From: Hymenopellis radicata
Lineage: Eukaryota; Basidiomycota; Agaricomycetes; Agaricales; Physalacriaceae
Assembly: GCA_015501595.1 (NCBI GenBank)
Contig: JADNRX010000701.1
Coordinates: forward strand, 1-26,229
Reading direction: 5' to 3'
DNA length: 26,229 nucleotides
In this document: piece after piece, positions 1 through 10,378 of the stretch
How the letters are laid out: every line of letters starts with the position of its first letter
How positions within the stretch are numbered: position 1 is the first letter of the stretch
Program-made: the position numbers and the translations under genes
Notes under the pieces: model-generated
The model's database searches: none
What the model was told of the DNA's origin: nothing
Seen by the model: only the letters and a program-made list of their open reading frames with translations

Positions 1-1319
1 CAGTACTAATCTAGAGGATTCGGGATTCGCCTCACCTTTTTACGGCTACCGAGTTTTCCCCACGCTGTGGCGTTTCGTTTTTTGTTGGAACCTTCTTGGT
101 ATCTGGAGATGACGCTTTAGACTGGAGTAGGTGCAGGAACGGGTTGCTGTGACGCTAGACGGATCTGATAGTGTTCCATCACATCTTGTGCGATAGCAAT
201 ATGCATACCCGCCCAACTCTTGCCATACGCAGGGTTCTTCGCATGACACACGTCGAGTAAATCCGACAAGATCAGTGTTTGCGTCTCGCGATGACGAATT
301 CCAATACGCAGATACTAGTTCCCGCAGTCGAAGACAATGACCGAGGCGTCAGCTCTTACGGCGATTGCCCATGCCTGCACCGATTTTAACGAAAGTACAA
401 GAGCAGAAATGAACTCACCCTTTGAATATATTGAGCGGGGTTGTCACGCCAGTTTTCCTTCCCGGTAGACATGACACGACCAGGGGAGAAGTAGTCCACG
501 ACGGGAGAATCGGTACGGGAACTACGTCGGATGTGACCAGCCCGGCGCGGGGGGGGATCAAGCTTAGGAAAAGTCCATAACGGCTGAGGGTTATCAAGAG
601 GTCGTGGCATCTTCGAGGCTGGAGATGGATTGACTGTTGTCGAATTAGACGTCCAAGGAAATGCCGCCCTTTTTCTCTGCCACGCATTCCATCTTCCGAA
701 GCAGTTCATGCGCAGCTGGACAAAAAGAACATGCCAGTAGCGAAGTGAGGATAATGCTTTCCGATATCCAGCACTTTAGGACGCATTTCCGGAACAAACT
801 CCTGTAAGAATTCAGGCTCCATTGCGCTATAATTGGCGAAGCGAAGAAAGACATGTTCAACAAGGAAGGCGTTTGACGAGTTTTGGTCACAGGTATCCAG
901 TCGAGAATATCCCCATGAAAGTGTCGTGAGGACCTGTGGGCCGTGGCTGTTCGGGATGTATATATATACTAGACGCGAGTTTGTGAACCCACAAAACCGG
1001 CCCCCAGTTCGTGTGTCATTGCTATTGGCTCCGCCGTGTTTACATCGACTGAGCTCTGATACCAGTCCTGCGGACGTCCAAAGAAGTCATCTGGTATCAA
1101 GTGACGATTAGAGAAACCGCCAAGTTTTGCATCGACAACGTGTGCTAGCGCTGTCAGCAGAGGAGGATGTATCACGACGCGCCTCAGGACGAGATTCTCG
1201 TCAATGTGGGTGTCAAGAAAGTTGCCCGGGGGATACTTGGGTCTGGGAGAGGCCACACCATCGCGTCCGTAATGCGGTGGATTGAGGTCCTTAAACCTCG
1301 CCACACGCGTCGTGGTCAT
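1..1319 (-). pseudogene. Broken copy of the two-domain kinase-like gene (N-terminal part)
   Basis: The ATG is at 1319-1317. The protein matches the N-terminal domain of the intact gene at 20418 with very high identity for about 112 residues, then breaks. An extra A in an A run near 980 shifts the frame into a TAG at 969-971. A further insertion of several bases lies near 937-945, an extra T lies in the T run at about 722-726, and three added bases near 316 create an in-frame TAG in what was exon 2. The kinase domain would lie left of the window and may or may not survive. The promoter-proximal 45 bases are shared with the intact copy, so transcription is possible, but no full N-terminal domain can be made from this sequence as given. 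It is probably a recent inverted duplicate that decayed. The homopolymer indels could in part be sequencing errors, but the added TAG codon is not of that type. Confidence 0.85.
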
Positions 1320-1366
1320 AGTACGGGTGAGAGTTAAATAAGTAGAGCCACAAACCTCCTTTGGTG
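1..1366 (-). repeat. Left arm of 1.4 kb inverted duplication
   Basis: The reverse complement of this segment matches 20371-21828 almost base for base. In the first ~230 coding bases I count only about seven differences. The homology starts about 45 bases upstream of the start codon, ending near a shared stretch before 1366, and covers the first three exons. It runs to the left window edge inside the following intron, so the true left end is not visible. The two arms point away from each other across about 19 kb. Small indels separate them, and most fall in this left arm's reading frame. Confidence 0.93.
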
Positions 1367-1600
1367 CCTATGTCGACCCGAAGTTTCAACACGAATGTAC
1401 GGACAGATAACAGTAATATTTTAAATCACGGGGAAGAACCGTAAACCATCCATGTAACGTGTCGAACGATCATTATACCACTTCGCAATGTCTTCATCAG
1501 TTAGCTTATTTGTTTTGTCCTATGGTTTTTACATAAAGTATTTACAAAAAGCATAAGCTCAAGTTCCCACGCCAGGTCACCTTTCCTCTCAACCAACACG

Positions 1601-3279
1601 ATGAATGCAAGTAAGTCATTTTTCTTCCGCTTTCCCCCATCCTTTCTTTCCTCCTGCACGTGTCGGCCATCCTCTGGGTTATCGACGCGTGTGAGCCTCT
1701 TCCGACGACTCGACCCTGGGGCGAGGACGGGGGCAAGCACGCGTTGGTTTCCTGAGGGCGCCAACAGACGCAGTGTAACTTGCTTTCTTGTTTTCTTAAC
1801 CCATGTCTGCAACGGGCTCTAACTTCTTTCTCTAGGATCAACGCGTACGGGCCGCGAATTCTCGCCCCACGCGCTGCAAGAGCCCGTCGTTATCGACTTC
1901 GATCTCAAAGAGGTACTGGAACTGCGTTACACTACCATTGACGCGTCCGACCACCTGACGGACTCAGAAGATGTCCTAGAGCCTGTGACGGGACCTGTGG
2001 ACGAGTCGGATTTGACTGAGCTGGAGGACGAGCTTTCTGAAGTGCGTTTCTGTTAATCGCGATGGCCCACTCCTTGACGCGTTTTTAGAATATCCCCTCT
2101 GTTCATGTGGTACCTTCTCTTCCAACCACTTTGCGCACACCCGCCGCCGTCAACACACAAACCAGCCATCGCCGGGACTCCCATGCGCGCCGCCGCTTGA
2201 AACGCGCCAAGAATGGCGCTGCAATCAAGGACGTTGCTGCGCGCCATTCTGAGACGCGTCTGCCACCCATCATCATCGACCAGGATGCCGCCAACTTCCC
2301 CGCTGCCTCCGGAGGATGGAAAGGTCGGCGCCAGCCGGCTCGCAAGAAAATAACGCACTCCAAGGAGTCGCTGCTCGCTGACGGCTTTCAGCTCGTGCCT
2401 TACACGCCTGGGAGTCGTCCCATTACCGACCGCCACCGCCGGATGTGCGTGCTCATTACGGGAAAGCCTGGCGAGGGCGACGAGGGCGAAGGCGAGGGGT
2501 GGAATGGGGTGATTGCTGACATGGCGGAGGCCATCGAGTCTGGCCGGAAAGCAACGCGCTTTGCGAAGAAGGCATGTGTACACAAGCGCGGACGTTTCCC
2601 AGCCCCGCCGTGGGCATCTCACACGGTGGTGGGGAGCTGGCCCCGGGCAATCGTGCGCTCTCCAAAAAAGTGCGTGTTTTTATGGAGAGTTTGATACGTA
2701 ACCCCGCGTTCATTCGTTGGGCCGGACACGTCAATCGTGAGTGAGATTTCTTTTAATTTCAAGTCTGTGTTTATCTTCATTCTTAGGCGCATTTGAAGTG
2801 CACAATCCTACTCTCCACCGGGAATACGCCGATAACCTCAACAGCCTTCAGGAAGCCCTCCCGCACCTCCGTCGTAATTTCAAGAACTCTCCATTTGCAT
2901 GCATGACCGTTAACTGTGGTCCGCGAGTTGTTTGCGATGACCACACCGACTCCGCCAATAAGCCTGATGGTTGGTGTGCGGTTACGCCAGCTGGACGGTT
3001 CAACTCGCGGAAAGGCGGACATCTTGTCCTGTGGGACTTGAAACTCATCATCGAGTTTCCCGCAGGTTGCACGATTTTCCTTCCTTCCGCCCTGCTTCGC
3101 CATTCAAACCTCCCAATCCAGCTGGGGGAAACGCGCTACTCCATTACACAGTACTCCGCTGGTGGTTTATTCGCTGGGTGTATAACGGAGGGCGTATGGA
3201 CAAGGAATTCTTTGATGATGTATATTATATGCAGAACAGTAGCTCTATGGGTGATTCATATAATCCTCTACTCTCTTGA
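1601..3279 (+). pseudogene. TET/JBP-like 2OG-Fe(II) dioxygenase gene with two frameshifts
   Basis: Four exons are proposed: 1601-1610, 1836-2041, 2089-2736 and 2787-3279, with consensus GT...AG borders and agreeing phases. The N-terminus is acidic and low-complexity. The catalytic part has an iron-binding HTD motif, followed by GWCAV, a GGHLVLWDL strand, and a distal LRHSN histidine about 10 residues before the arginine of GETRYS, which should bind 2-oxoglutarate. This order fits the double-stranded beta-helix oxygenases related to TET/JBP that are expanded in Agaricomycetes. TET/JBP proteins oxidise methylated pyrimidines in DNA; this substrate is inferred, not shown. Two one-base losses break the frame. 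One is in the C run near 2603, where the family pattern GISHGGG continues in another frame. The other is near 3168, just after the AGGLF motif, where RWVYNGG continues in another frame. Both metal ligands survive. The gene is a young pseudogene or an intact gene with sequencing errors. Confidence 0.72.
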
Positions 3280-3434
3280 ACGATGAACGTCGAAGATGAC
3301 GCTTCTCTATCCATTCCTGCTGCCCATGCTTTTGAAAATATTTCACGTTGTTCACAACGGATGCCTTGGGGCGCAGAACGCGGCGGTTACTATATCCGCA
3401 TAAGTATACATCTCGTCGCAAACTATACTGGCAC

Positions 3435-4540
3435 TCACCGTGTACGATATCGTGCCTCCGAGGCGCGCTGTTTAACAGCCACAGCAGAAGCACCTGCGGA
3501 TGCGGCCATCTTCTTGCGATACTCTGCTTTGCGCACTCGTTGGGCTGCATTGCGTTCAGCACGGTGCACGACCTCGTAACGCTGCTTCGCCGTCAATCCG
3601 AGCAGTTCTTCACCGGACCAAGTAGATGAAAGTGGCTCGGGAGGGGGTTGTCCTTGAGCAGCGGCGTCGTCTGCATTCCGGAAATTCAAGTCAGAGATGC
3701 GGCTCTCGATGACGGCTGCGTTGATCTTTTTGGCGGCGCGTAGGAATATCTGGGAACGCGGACGTAGTATTGCCTTCGTCGTAGTCGATCTAGCGAATAT
3801 GAGTTTACGGTTATGATGAATAAACGAGACGCACCTTTTTGTCCATTGGCATATGCCTGGTCAACTTGAGTGGTCCCATCTTGCTCTCCTCAGCCCAGAA
3901 CTCAAAGATGACCTCCCTGAACCCAGCGAAGCAGTCGTCGGAGACGCTGGGGAGAAGCCGAACCCTCTGTTGTACCAGGCGAATTGGGTGTAACCACCAC
4001 AAACGGTGCCCAGCCGCCCGGAGACGGATTCCGCGACGTAGAATCCGGCACTGTAAGAGAGCTGTCGATAGTGAGCGATTCCGGAGCTCTCTTCTGCGAT
4101 GTAAGATCTGAAAATGATGACGGTGGGAGAATGCGGAGACCGGAACGAGTGAGTGAGATGGGCGGATGCTTCGATTTCAGCGAAGAAGAGGACGCGGAAG
4201 ACCCGCTAGTACTGCCATGATTGTCGCTGCTGTCACTGCTCGCAAGATTGACATGGCCCCGCCGCCGTGCAGAGTTGAAGACTGGAGTCTGGATATGATC
4301 CATGCTGTAAGCGGCGTTGGATTCTAGCCATCCAGCGTCTCGAAGAAACAAAGAATGCAAAGTTGCAGCTGAAGGCAAGCCACGGCGGAGGTCGAAGAGA
4401 TGTGTGATAAATCGCGCGCGGAGATTGGGATATGCCAGCGTGATACACGCGTCTACAGCAAGGGAATGGGTACGACGACGGATCCCCCGCGACGGCCTCA
4501 CAACCGTCATCGTAATCCTAGTCAAAGAGATGATTGACAA
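3435..4540 (-). CDS. Hypothetical Ser-rich protein, gene model uncertain, likely frameshifted
   Basis: I do not recognise a family. A minus-strand frame from about 4540 to 3902 encodes a Ser/Pro-rich, probably disordered region (SSDSSDNHGSTSGSSASSS). Near 3945 the frame closes at a run of four C; removing one C would continue it into an ordered-looking stretch containing FREVIFEFW and GPLKLTRH. A proposed intron then runs from about 3836 down to about 3776, using an acceptor a little beyond the first CTAG, and joins an exon with IFLRAAKKINAA and a basic, Ala/Arg-rich helix (AERNAAQRVRKAEYRKK) ending at the stop at 3435. The codon pattern and splice fit argue for a real gene. The start is not resolved: an ATG at 4303 and upstream exons are both possible. 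Its neighbours give no functional hint. Confidence 0.4.
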
Positions 4541-5183
4541 TGGAATACGGCAGCGTCACGTAAGCCACGGCTGGGGGGTTCGTCTGTGAAAAAGTCAACA
4601 AAAGCATTGGAAGAAAGCGGGTAAACAACGCACTTGAACGTTGATGACATGCCCTCTATGGTCTCTGTGTCTCCAGGGCGTGCTCCTGTGCCTCTTGAAC
4701 GGATATGTTGGTGCGCGCCTGCTCATCATCGTTGAATCCGTGGCGGGAGATGACTACCCCAGGATAAGGATCCCGCTGAATGTTGAAAGGAATGGGTGCT
4801 GGCGCATGTCACTGGGATCTTGCCGTTGTCGCATGGGATGATGCTGGAAGTTCCGCCGCTTGATGCCAGCATGGAACGGGCGCGACGACCACCTGTACGA
4901 CGGTTCGCTGTGACGGGGTACCGACGGCGAAGTTCATCAACTTTGGTGATGGTGGTACGGAGGAGAGTATGATCGTATGTCCACTATGGTGGCAGTCCAA
5001 CGAGACTTGCGTCCTCCACGGCATTTGGACGTGGGGCGTGCACAACGGTGCAGGGAGAGAGACAGACATGGAACTAGGAAAATTGAGGAGGTTAAAAATG
5101 GGAGTTGAGATAGACACACCCTTCCTCATGATGTGAGCTGCAACCCAAATCATGCAAAACTCCTCCACACTCGTCGTCTTCAT
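4541..5183 (-). other. Possible upstream exons or decayed coding DNA, unresolved
   Basis: Minus-strand open stretches are present. One starts with an ATG at 5183 (MKTTSVEEFCMIW) and could be spliced through an intron of about 50 nt. Another near 4800-4660 contains FNIQRDPYPGVVISRHGF followed by an Asp/Glu/Gln-rich piece. A plausible intron of about 50 nt lies at roughly 4630-4580. I could not join these into one uninterrupted frame or link them firmly to the gene at 3435-4540. They may be its 5' exons or a separate decayed gene. Confidence 0.2.
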
Positions 5184-5438
5184 GAAAATTCTGTTTGAAG
5201 AGTGTCTCTAGACACAGAAAAAGCTTTTGAAACCGCATACAGCGTCATCATCCGGAAGCACCTCCCCGTCTCTGCCTCGTCGCGGTCCAAGAGAAAAAGG
5301 TACATAACCCATCTTCAAGGAGTCATGTCACCTTCGGTCGAAAATATCAGTTAGCCTTTATGGCTATACGTCCTATAAGTACCGTTCTAATACTTCTATA
5401 CTGTAATGTCGTGAATTTACTAAACATGAAGGCTAAAC

Positions 5439-7465
5439 ATGGTCACCACACATAAGGCGAAGGCTCAGGTCGATCAACTGAGGTGAGTCTAGACCCGTCT
5501 TGGCCGGTTCCAACCGATGACATAGCCCTTGGAACAAAGAAAGACCAACCTGTGACCTACTTTGCAATATAACCAGCCAACATTAACCAACTCGCTTAAC
5601 AAAATATCTTAGCCCAAGCTCTCGAACTATCAAAAGTGAGTTTTGTCGTGTCCTAACACTATTCTTGTGTATTGACACGGTCATCGTTTAGTGATTTCTC
5701 CACAATTCGTTGCAGAGTGTATGCTCTATGCTCGGGCGCATGCTCAGGTGCCCGCGGGGAAGAGCAAGTCTTCCCCGTCCAGCGCTTCGTCCACTTCCGA
5801 TCCATACACTGTCTCCAAGGACGAGGCAATGTTCTACTACGGGGGTATGTCTCCAAGTGCTCCGAAGCTCGTCTACCGTACGGGTAGCTCGAAGACACCC
5901 TGGGTCAAGCCTCCGGGATATCGCAGGCTTAAGCAGGCGCGCGGCGTCTTTGGCCACAAGCTTAATGCGGTTTGGAATGACGTGGGCCCCCTGGTTCGAG
6001 ACCTCCTTAACACGCATAACATCTTCTGGACATCAATCGACGTTGTCCGATTCATCACCGAGGGAGATACAGACGGACTTGAAGACGGAGGAGAGGAGAT
6101 ACATGGTCCAGTGATCATCTGGATAGGCGTTTATCCCGCTTCGCTCCAGGGCGAGGACGCCTTCAGATCAAGCAACCAGATTCTTGATCTTCTGGCGGGC
6201 TTTGACATTGACGATGTCGAGGTTGAGTTCAGGGAGTCTATCTACAAGCAGTCGGCCGGTCCAGCGCTCCTTCGCTCTGTTGGCAGTGTCTGCCGCGTCG
6301 ACAACACTGCGGACGTTTGCGGACCCCTTACTCCTGCTCTCGGACTTTCTATTGCTACCTCTGATAGGCCCACCACCCAGGGAACAATGGCCCTCTACTT
6401 TGTTGAGGGTGGCGACAGCAACAAGGTCTTAGGACTCACTTGTCACCATGTCCTCTTCGAGACGGACGACGAGTATGTTCTTGCACACGATCATGATGCA
6501 TCTCGCCGGCATGTCCAACTGCTTGGTACCGATGCCTTCAATGACCTTCTCAGCTCCATCAAGATCCGTATTGGTTGTCATGGTATAATCGTCGGTCTTG
6601 ACGAGGCACAGATACAGAGATTAGAGGCAAAGGTGGGCGGTGATGACGATGCAGGGACGGCAAGGCAGCTGAAGGTGACTCGGCGCTCGTTGAAAGATAC
6701 AAACGCAGCAATTGAGGACCTTGAGAAGTTTTATGACAAGGTCAAGAAGGACTGGAGCAAGCCTGACTGCCGTACTATTGGCCACATTCGCCTCTCTCCT
6801 GCTATTGCTGTTGGTGTCGAAGGCTTCACCGAGGACTGGGGTGCATTCGAGCTTGATACTTCAAAGTTTAAGGATGCCTTTCAGGGTAATGCCATTCATC
6901 TTCGTGCGTTTTGATTTACTCCACTTGAGTTTGTTTTCTCTAATGGTTATACTTAGGTTCAGAGAAACTTTCATCCTCCAGCTTCATCTTGAAAATGCGC
7001 CCCTGTACACGCGGCCAGAAGAAGTTCAAGTACCCCGCAGATCATCTTCTTCCACTCCATGATATAATCACTCGAGAGGACATGCAAGTGCCTGACATGG
7101 TTGATCATGCCGGTGAGACGTGCTTATTTGTTATCAAGAACGGCCAGGCTAGTGGTGTCACCATTGGACGTGCAACAGGGAGTTTCTCTTTTGTTCGCAC
7201 TGGCAACACTGGTCCGGGGTCAATGGCATGGGCTATCTATAATTATGGCAATGAGTCTGGCAATAACTCTGGTGTTTTTTCAAAGCCTGGTGACTCTGGT
7301 TCTATCATTGTTGATGGATTTGGTGGCATAGGTGGTCTTCTTACTGGTGGTACTGGTATTATGGAGACCTCGGACGTTACGTATGCTACCCCAATGTGGT
7401 GGCTCTGGCCTCGCATCAAGCAGCACTTTCCCAATGCTTCCCTTTATCCTACCACTATAGCTTAG
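5439..7465 (+). CDS. Trypsin-fold (PA clan) protease-like protein, probably cytoplasmic
   Basis: Four exons (5439-5482, 5613-5635, 5692-6903, 6957-7465) join in phase to give 595 residues. The C-terminal half looks like a chymotrypsin-fold protease. The candidate His is in GLTCHHVLF (His274 or 275). An acidic segment FTEDWGAFELD (about 402-411) is a candidate for the Asp. KPGDSGSIIVDG carries the nucleophile Ser540, followed by GGLLTGGTG, the usual pocket strand. A helical, charged insertion of about 50 residues (325-377) lies between the His and Asp regions. The first 22 residues are polar and no signal peptide or membrane segment is visible, so an intracellular role is likely, unlike secreted fungal trypsins. 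The N-terminal ~220 residues are of unknown function. The ATG at 5439 is chosen because it gives two clean short introns in phase; an upstream ATG at 5426 hits a stop after nine codons. All three triad candidates are present, but activity is inferred. Confidence 0.78.
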
Positions 7466-7506
7466 CTCTTATTCTTATTTAGTGCCAGCCCCTGGTGTAG
7501 TAGGAT

Positions 7507-7872
7507 TTGGTCAATTCATTAGTACCGTCGCTGAATGAAGGCCTCAAATCCCCCGCGGCGAAGCAGGTCCATCCACTGGAATATTTAATTAACCCCACGA
7601 CCGCCGTAAAGCGCGAACTGTCTGGCGCCGCGTCCGACGACGGCGACGAGCGCCCCTCACAGAGGCTGAAAGACGAAGTCAACGCGGATCAGGACGCGTC
7701 TGGCGACCACCCCGCGGACGAGTCAGCTGCGCCTCCTTCAGCAGATGGCGGAATCGCACCCGACTACGACTACGACGACGAGGCCGTCGCCGAAGTGGTC
7801 GAGGCGACGTTGACGGCTAGCTCGCCTCAGAAAGAGCCTCCTGTCGCCCCAGAGACCTTGGGGGCTGGATAG
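7507..7872 (+). pseudogene. Orphan C-terminal exon or gene remnant, acidic low-complexity
   Basis: An open frame without a usable ATG ends at a TAG at 7870-7872. A CATTAG before about 7525 could be a splice acceptor. The translated segment begins with a short ordered-looking piece (QVHPLEYLINPTTAVKREL) and continues as Asp/Glu/Ala/Pro-rich disordered sequence (DYDYDDEAVAEVVEA). It starts only about 40 bases after the stop of the protease-like gene in another frame, leaving no room for its own 5' part. It is best read as the tail of a gene whose front has been lost, or as a 3' exon used by an alternative transcript of the neighbour. Function unknown. Confidence 0.35.
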
Positions 7873-8222
7873 GGAACAAAAGGACGTGAAGATGAACTAT
7901 TGAGGATGGCCTGGCCAGCCTTATTGATGAGTTTTCTGCGCTCTGTTGTCCTGAACGTCATGGTACGTTGCTAGTTAGTACTTGGATGAGGACGTGTAAT
8001 GATCCAAAGAATCCGACCCTTTCATGGTATATCCCCAATTGGGACACTCCTTCTCGCACGTTCTTCACAACTCTTTGTCTCGCCACTGACAGGACGTTTG
8101 AAGGTACTTCGCAATTCCGTGATTCAAGGAAATCGGAGCCTACATTTCAGTGATCTACTCAGGAGACATCATGATGCATGTGCGGTACAAGTCCTTCACT
8201 CGCACGATGCTCTAAGGCGATT
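7873..8222. other. Intergenic stretch between convergent genes
   Basis: About 350 bases hold only short out-of-context open frames. I see no repeat, RNA gene or convincing exon. It is probably shared 3' untranslated sequence of the plus-strand remnant and the minus-strand DUF6697-like gene. Confidence 0.5.
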
Positions 8223-9860
8223 TCAGCTCTCGTCCTTATAAATCTCAGGAATGACAGGGCCTAGTACACGCGCCTTCCGATCCCTCTTCGACCGGCGGAG
8301 CTCTGAAGATGCGGGAGGCTTGACATCGTCCTGCTTCCGCCGAACCGACGCGCGGCGGTTCTTGCTGGTTCGAGGCGCCGCCTTGGGAGGAAACTTCTCT
8401 TGAAGGTCGTCCGCAAAAGCGTGGTCATATCCCATACGTTCCATCCGCAGGATATTAATGCACTGGAAAGTAAAAGTGGGTACTCAGATCGTGTCGCATA
8501 TGGATAAAAGATCTTTCAACCGTACCTCGTCTCCAGAACTGAGGGCGTCGACGACATCGGCAGGCGATACGCGTATGCCCTTTCCGACTTCGACCTTCTT
8601 CATCTCGTGCTTTACGTCCTCCTCCTTTGGATCATCCACTGTCTTTCGCAGAGCGATACGCGCGCGCATCGCAAGATAGCCCTCTTGATGATCCTTCTCT
8701 GCTACTAGTCTACCCCACATCAGCTGTATCTAAATACGACGAAAGCAATGTTCAGACATATTCAAATGACTGAATGGGAGACTCAGCGTACGTTCGCGGG
8801 GAAACCAGCAAATTGAGCAGATTCAATCCTTCCCGCCGGCGCGAGCGTGTATTCTCCGACGTACGACCAGCGAATCTTGTCCTCCGAAGTATGCTCGCTG
8901 AAAACATGCAGCGGCGTTTCATCGACACCTATGTCTGTCCGCGATGTGAACAATAGACCCGGACGACCAGCCTGAGTCACGGAAAGTGGACTGAGATCTC
9001 GGGAAGGGAACAACAGACGCAGGGCTTCTCCGTCCGGGGATGGACTCTTGTTTGCCGGAATGGTTGCCAGAAGATTGAACGCGCCACAACAGTATTGTTT
9101 ATTCAGCTCGTCGCGAGATGCCAAAACATTTTCCTCCGCTGGAGGATTGATGGACACGAACCGTTTGCAATCTAAAAGGTAGCGCGTGTATATTGGTTCA
9201 TAGACCTGGTCGAAGGGGTTAATTGTTGAGCACAGTGGAAAGGGAATGAAATCACAGAGAAGTCGAAAGACCCATTCTGTTCTTTCGGTCGAAAATCTTC
9301 GAAACACATGGGCTCTGTGAGCGTTGGGAGGACAGTATCCTATAATGACGACGTAAATGAGAAAAACAAAGCCGAATTCAAAATCACCTCATCTTGCGCC
9401 CGCTTCCGCTTCTGCCCAGCGTGATGCGTCGTACTTGTGCTCTGTATGTCGCGTTCGGGGGAAGTCGAATAGTGTTGTGGTGTCTGAGAGCTGCGTCAAT
9501 TCACCGGTTCCCTGTCGTTGGACTTGCCACGCGCCTCGGGAACAACGGACATTTCTTTTGCAGGTCGCGAAGAAGAGCCAGCGGGGAGGCATAGACGGCT
9601 GTTCCGGTTCCTGCTTGATGACGGATGTCTGTTCACGAAATCCGTAATGAGTCCAGTTAAGAGTTGAATGTATGTATACCGACCTTGAAGCCAAATTCCT
9701 GAGGTTGCAGGTCTCCATCGTCGTCATCGTCTGATATAGTCAAATCAATGGCGTTTCCAGGTCCGCCGCGTTCACTGGTCGCGTGTTTTGCGCGTCTGGC
9801 CGCTGGCGTTGCTGGAGGCGTCGCGGGGTCAAAAGATACAGCTGCTGATCCCTGCTGCAT
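8223..9860 (-). CDS. DUF6697-like fungal protein
   Basis: Exons on the minus strand: 9860-9684, 9628-9388, 9339-9256, 9205-8792, 8729-8526 and 8462-8223. The N-terminus is disordered with an acidic run (DLTISDDDDDGD) and a KRKR basic patch. The ordered part has GRPGLLF, WSYVGEYTL, IQLMWGRLV, ALSSGDE and ILRMERMGYDHAF, in the order I associate with the agaricomycete DUF6697 family, whose role is unknown. A basic tail (RRSKRDRKARV) ends the protein. The second exon (241 nt) is one base out of phase. Either a 40-nt intron with a weak GTCCAA donor is removed, giving about 439 residues, or there is a frameshift. The ATG at 9860 is the first in frame. The family call rests on motif memory, not a search. 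Confidence 0.68.
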
Positions 9861-9958
9861 AGAGGCACAACAGGCCAATAAACATGCATACTTTCAGGCG
9901 GTCTTCAATCCTATTATTAGGCCCCGGGAAACTCCCCTAGGGCTCCAGCGATTTTGGC

Positions 9959-10316
9959 GGATTTGAGAGCCCAAAAATCGCGATTTTTGGCGGCGAAAAT
10001 CCGCGGATTTGAGGCGAAAACGGTCAAAAGCCCGGCGGATTTCGCGGATTTGAGAGGATCAGCAGGGTTTCAGACCAAATTTTGGCACCATGCACATCCT
10101 CAAATTCCGCCGGATATTACTCTCAAGCTGCACGTAACGCACTGGTCGGCTGGCCTACGGACGTGAGTGAGCATCGGAGAGGCACGAAGCGAAATTTCAC
10201 CCGAAGAAGTCACGAAACGTGATTTGGAGGCGTGACAGACAGGCACGTGCCGTGACTTCCTCGGCGATTTTTGGCGGATTTGAGGGCCAAATCGTCCAAA
10301 AGTGCGCGGATTTGAG
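9959..10316 (+). repeat. Five dispersed GGATTTGAG motifs inside the MITE-like element
   Basis: The 9-mer GGATTTGAG occurs at 9959-9967, 10005-10013, 10046-10054, 10276-10284 and 10308-10316, always on the plus strand and mostly preceded by GCG or GGC. Spacing is irregular (46, 41, 230 and 32 bases), so it is not a simple tandem repeat. Clustered subterminal motifs like these are typical transposase-binding sites in DNA transposons; that role here is inferred. Confidence 0.75.
9971..9990. repeat. Perfect 20-bp palindrome
   Basis: The sequence CCAAAAATCGCGATTTTTGG is its own exact reverse complement. It lies between the first and second GGATTTGAG motifs of the MITE-like element. It could bind a dimeric protein or extrude a small cruciform. 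Confidence 0.9.
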
Positions 10317-10378
10317 GGCTATATTCGAAGGTCGCGCCGCCGGAGTCCTAGTGGAGTTTCCCGGGGCCTCCTATTATT

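Larger units (their letters stand above)
9910..10378. mobile_element. MITE-like non-autonomous DNA transposon with 9-bp target duplication
   Basis: The element spans 9919-10369 (451 bp). Its ends form imperfect terminal inverted repeats of about 33 bp that begin AGGCCCCGGGAAACTCC on both strands, with only a few mismatches further in. They are flanked by a direct repeat CCTATTATT at 9910-9918 and 10370-10378, the expected target site duplication. The bases just outside extend the match to TCCTATTATT on the left only if the terminal base is reassigned, so 9 or 10 bp are both possible. No transposase is encoded. A duplication of 9-10 bp points to Mutator-like elements more than to hAT (8 bp), but this is a weak inference. 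It lies between the 5' end of the DUF6697-like gene and the 3' end of the zinc-finger gene. Confidence 0.85.

Noticed and set aside
2741..2786. Hydrophobic MRFLLISSLCLSS-like start that resembles a signal peptide on the oxygenase frame
   Set aside because: It is a read-through of the last intron (GTGAGTG at 2737 to TTCTTAG at 2786). The upstream exon joins in phase and carries family-like sequence, so no secretion signal exists.
4641..4841. Plus-strand short frame with a leucine-rich start
   Set aside because: It lies opposite a more coding-like minus-strand segment and has no splice or family support.
5691..5691. Protease gene starting at exon 3 itself
   Set aside because: The codon there is GTG formed across the splice acceptor. 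The upstream ATG at 5439 with two in-phase introns gives a proper start.
9919..10369. hAT-family assignment of the MITE-like element
   Set aside because: hAT elements make 8-bp target duplications; the observed duplication is 9 bp (or 10), and no diagnostic transposase is present.
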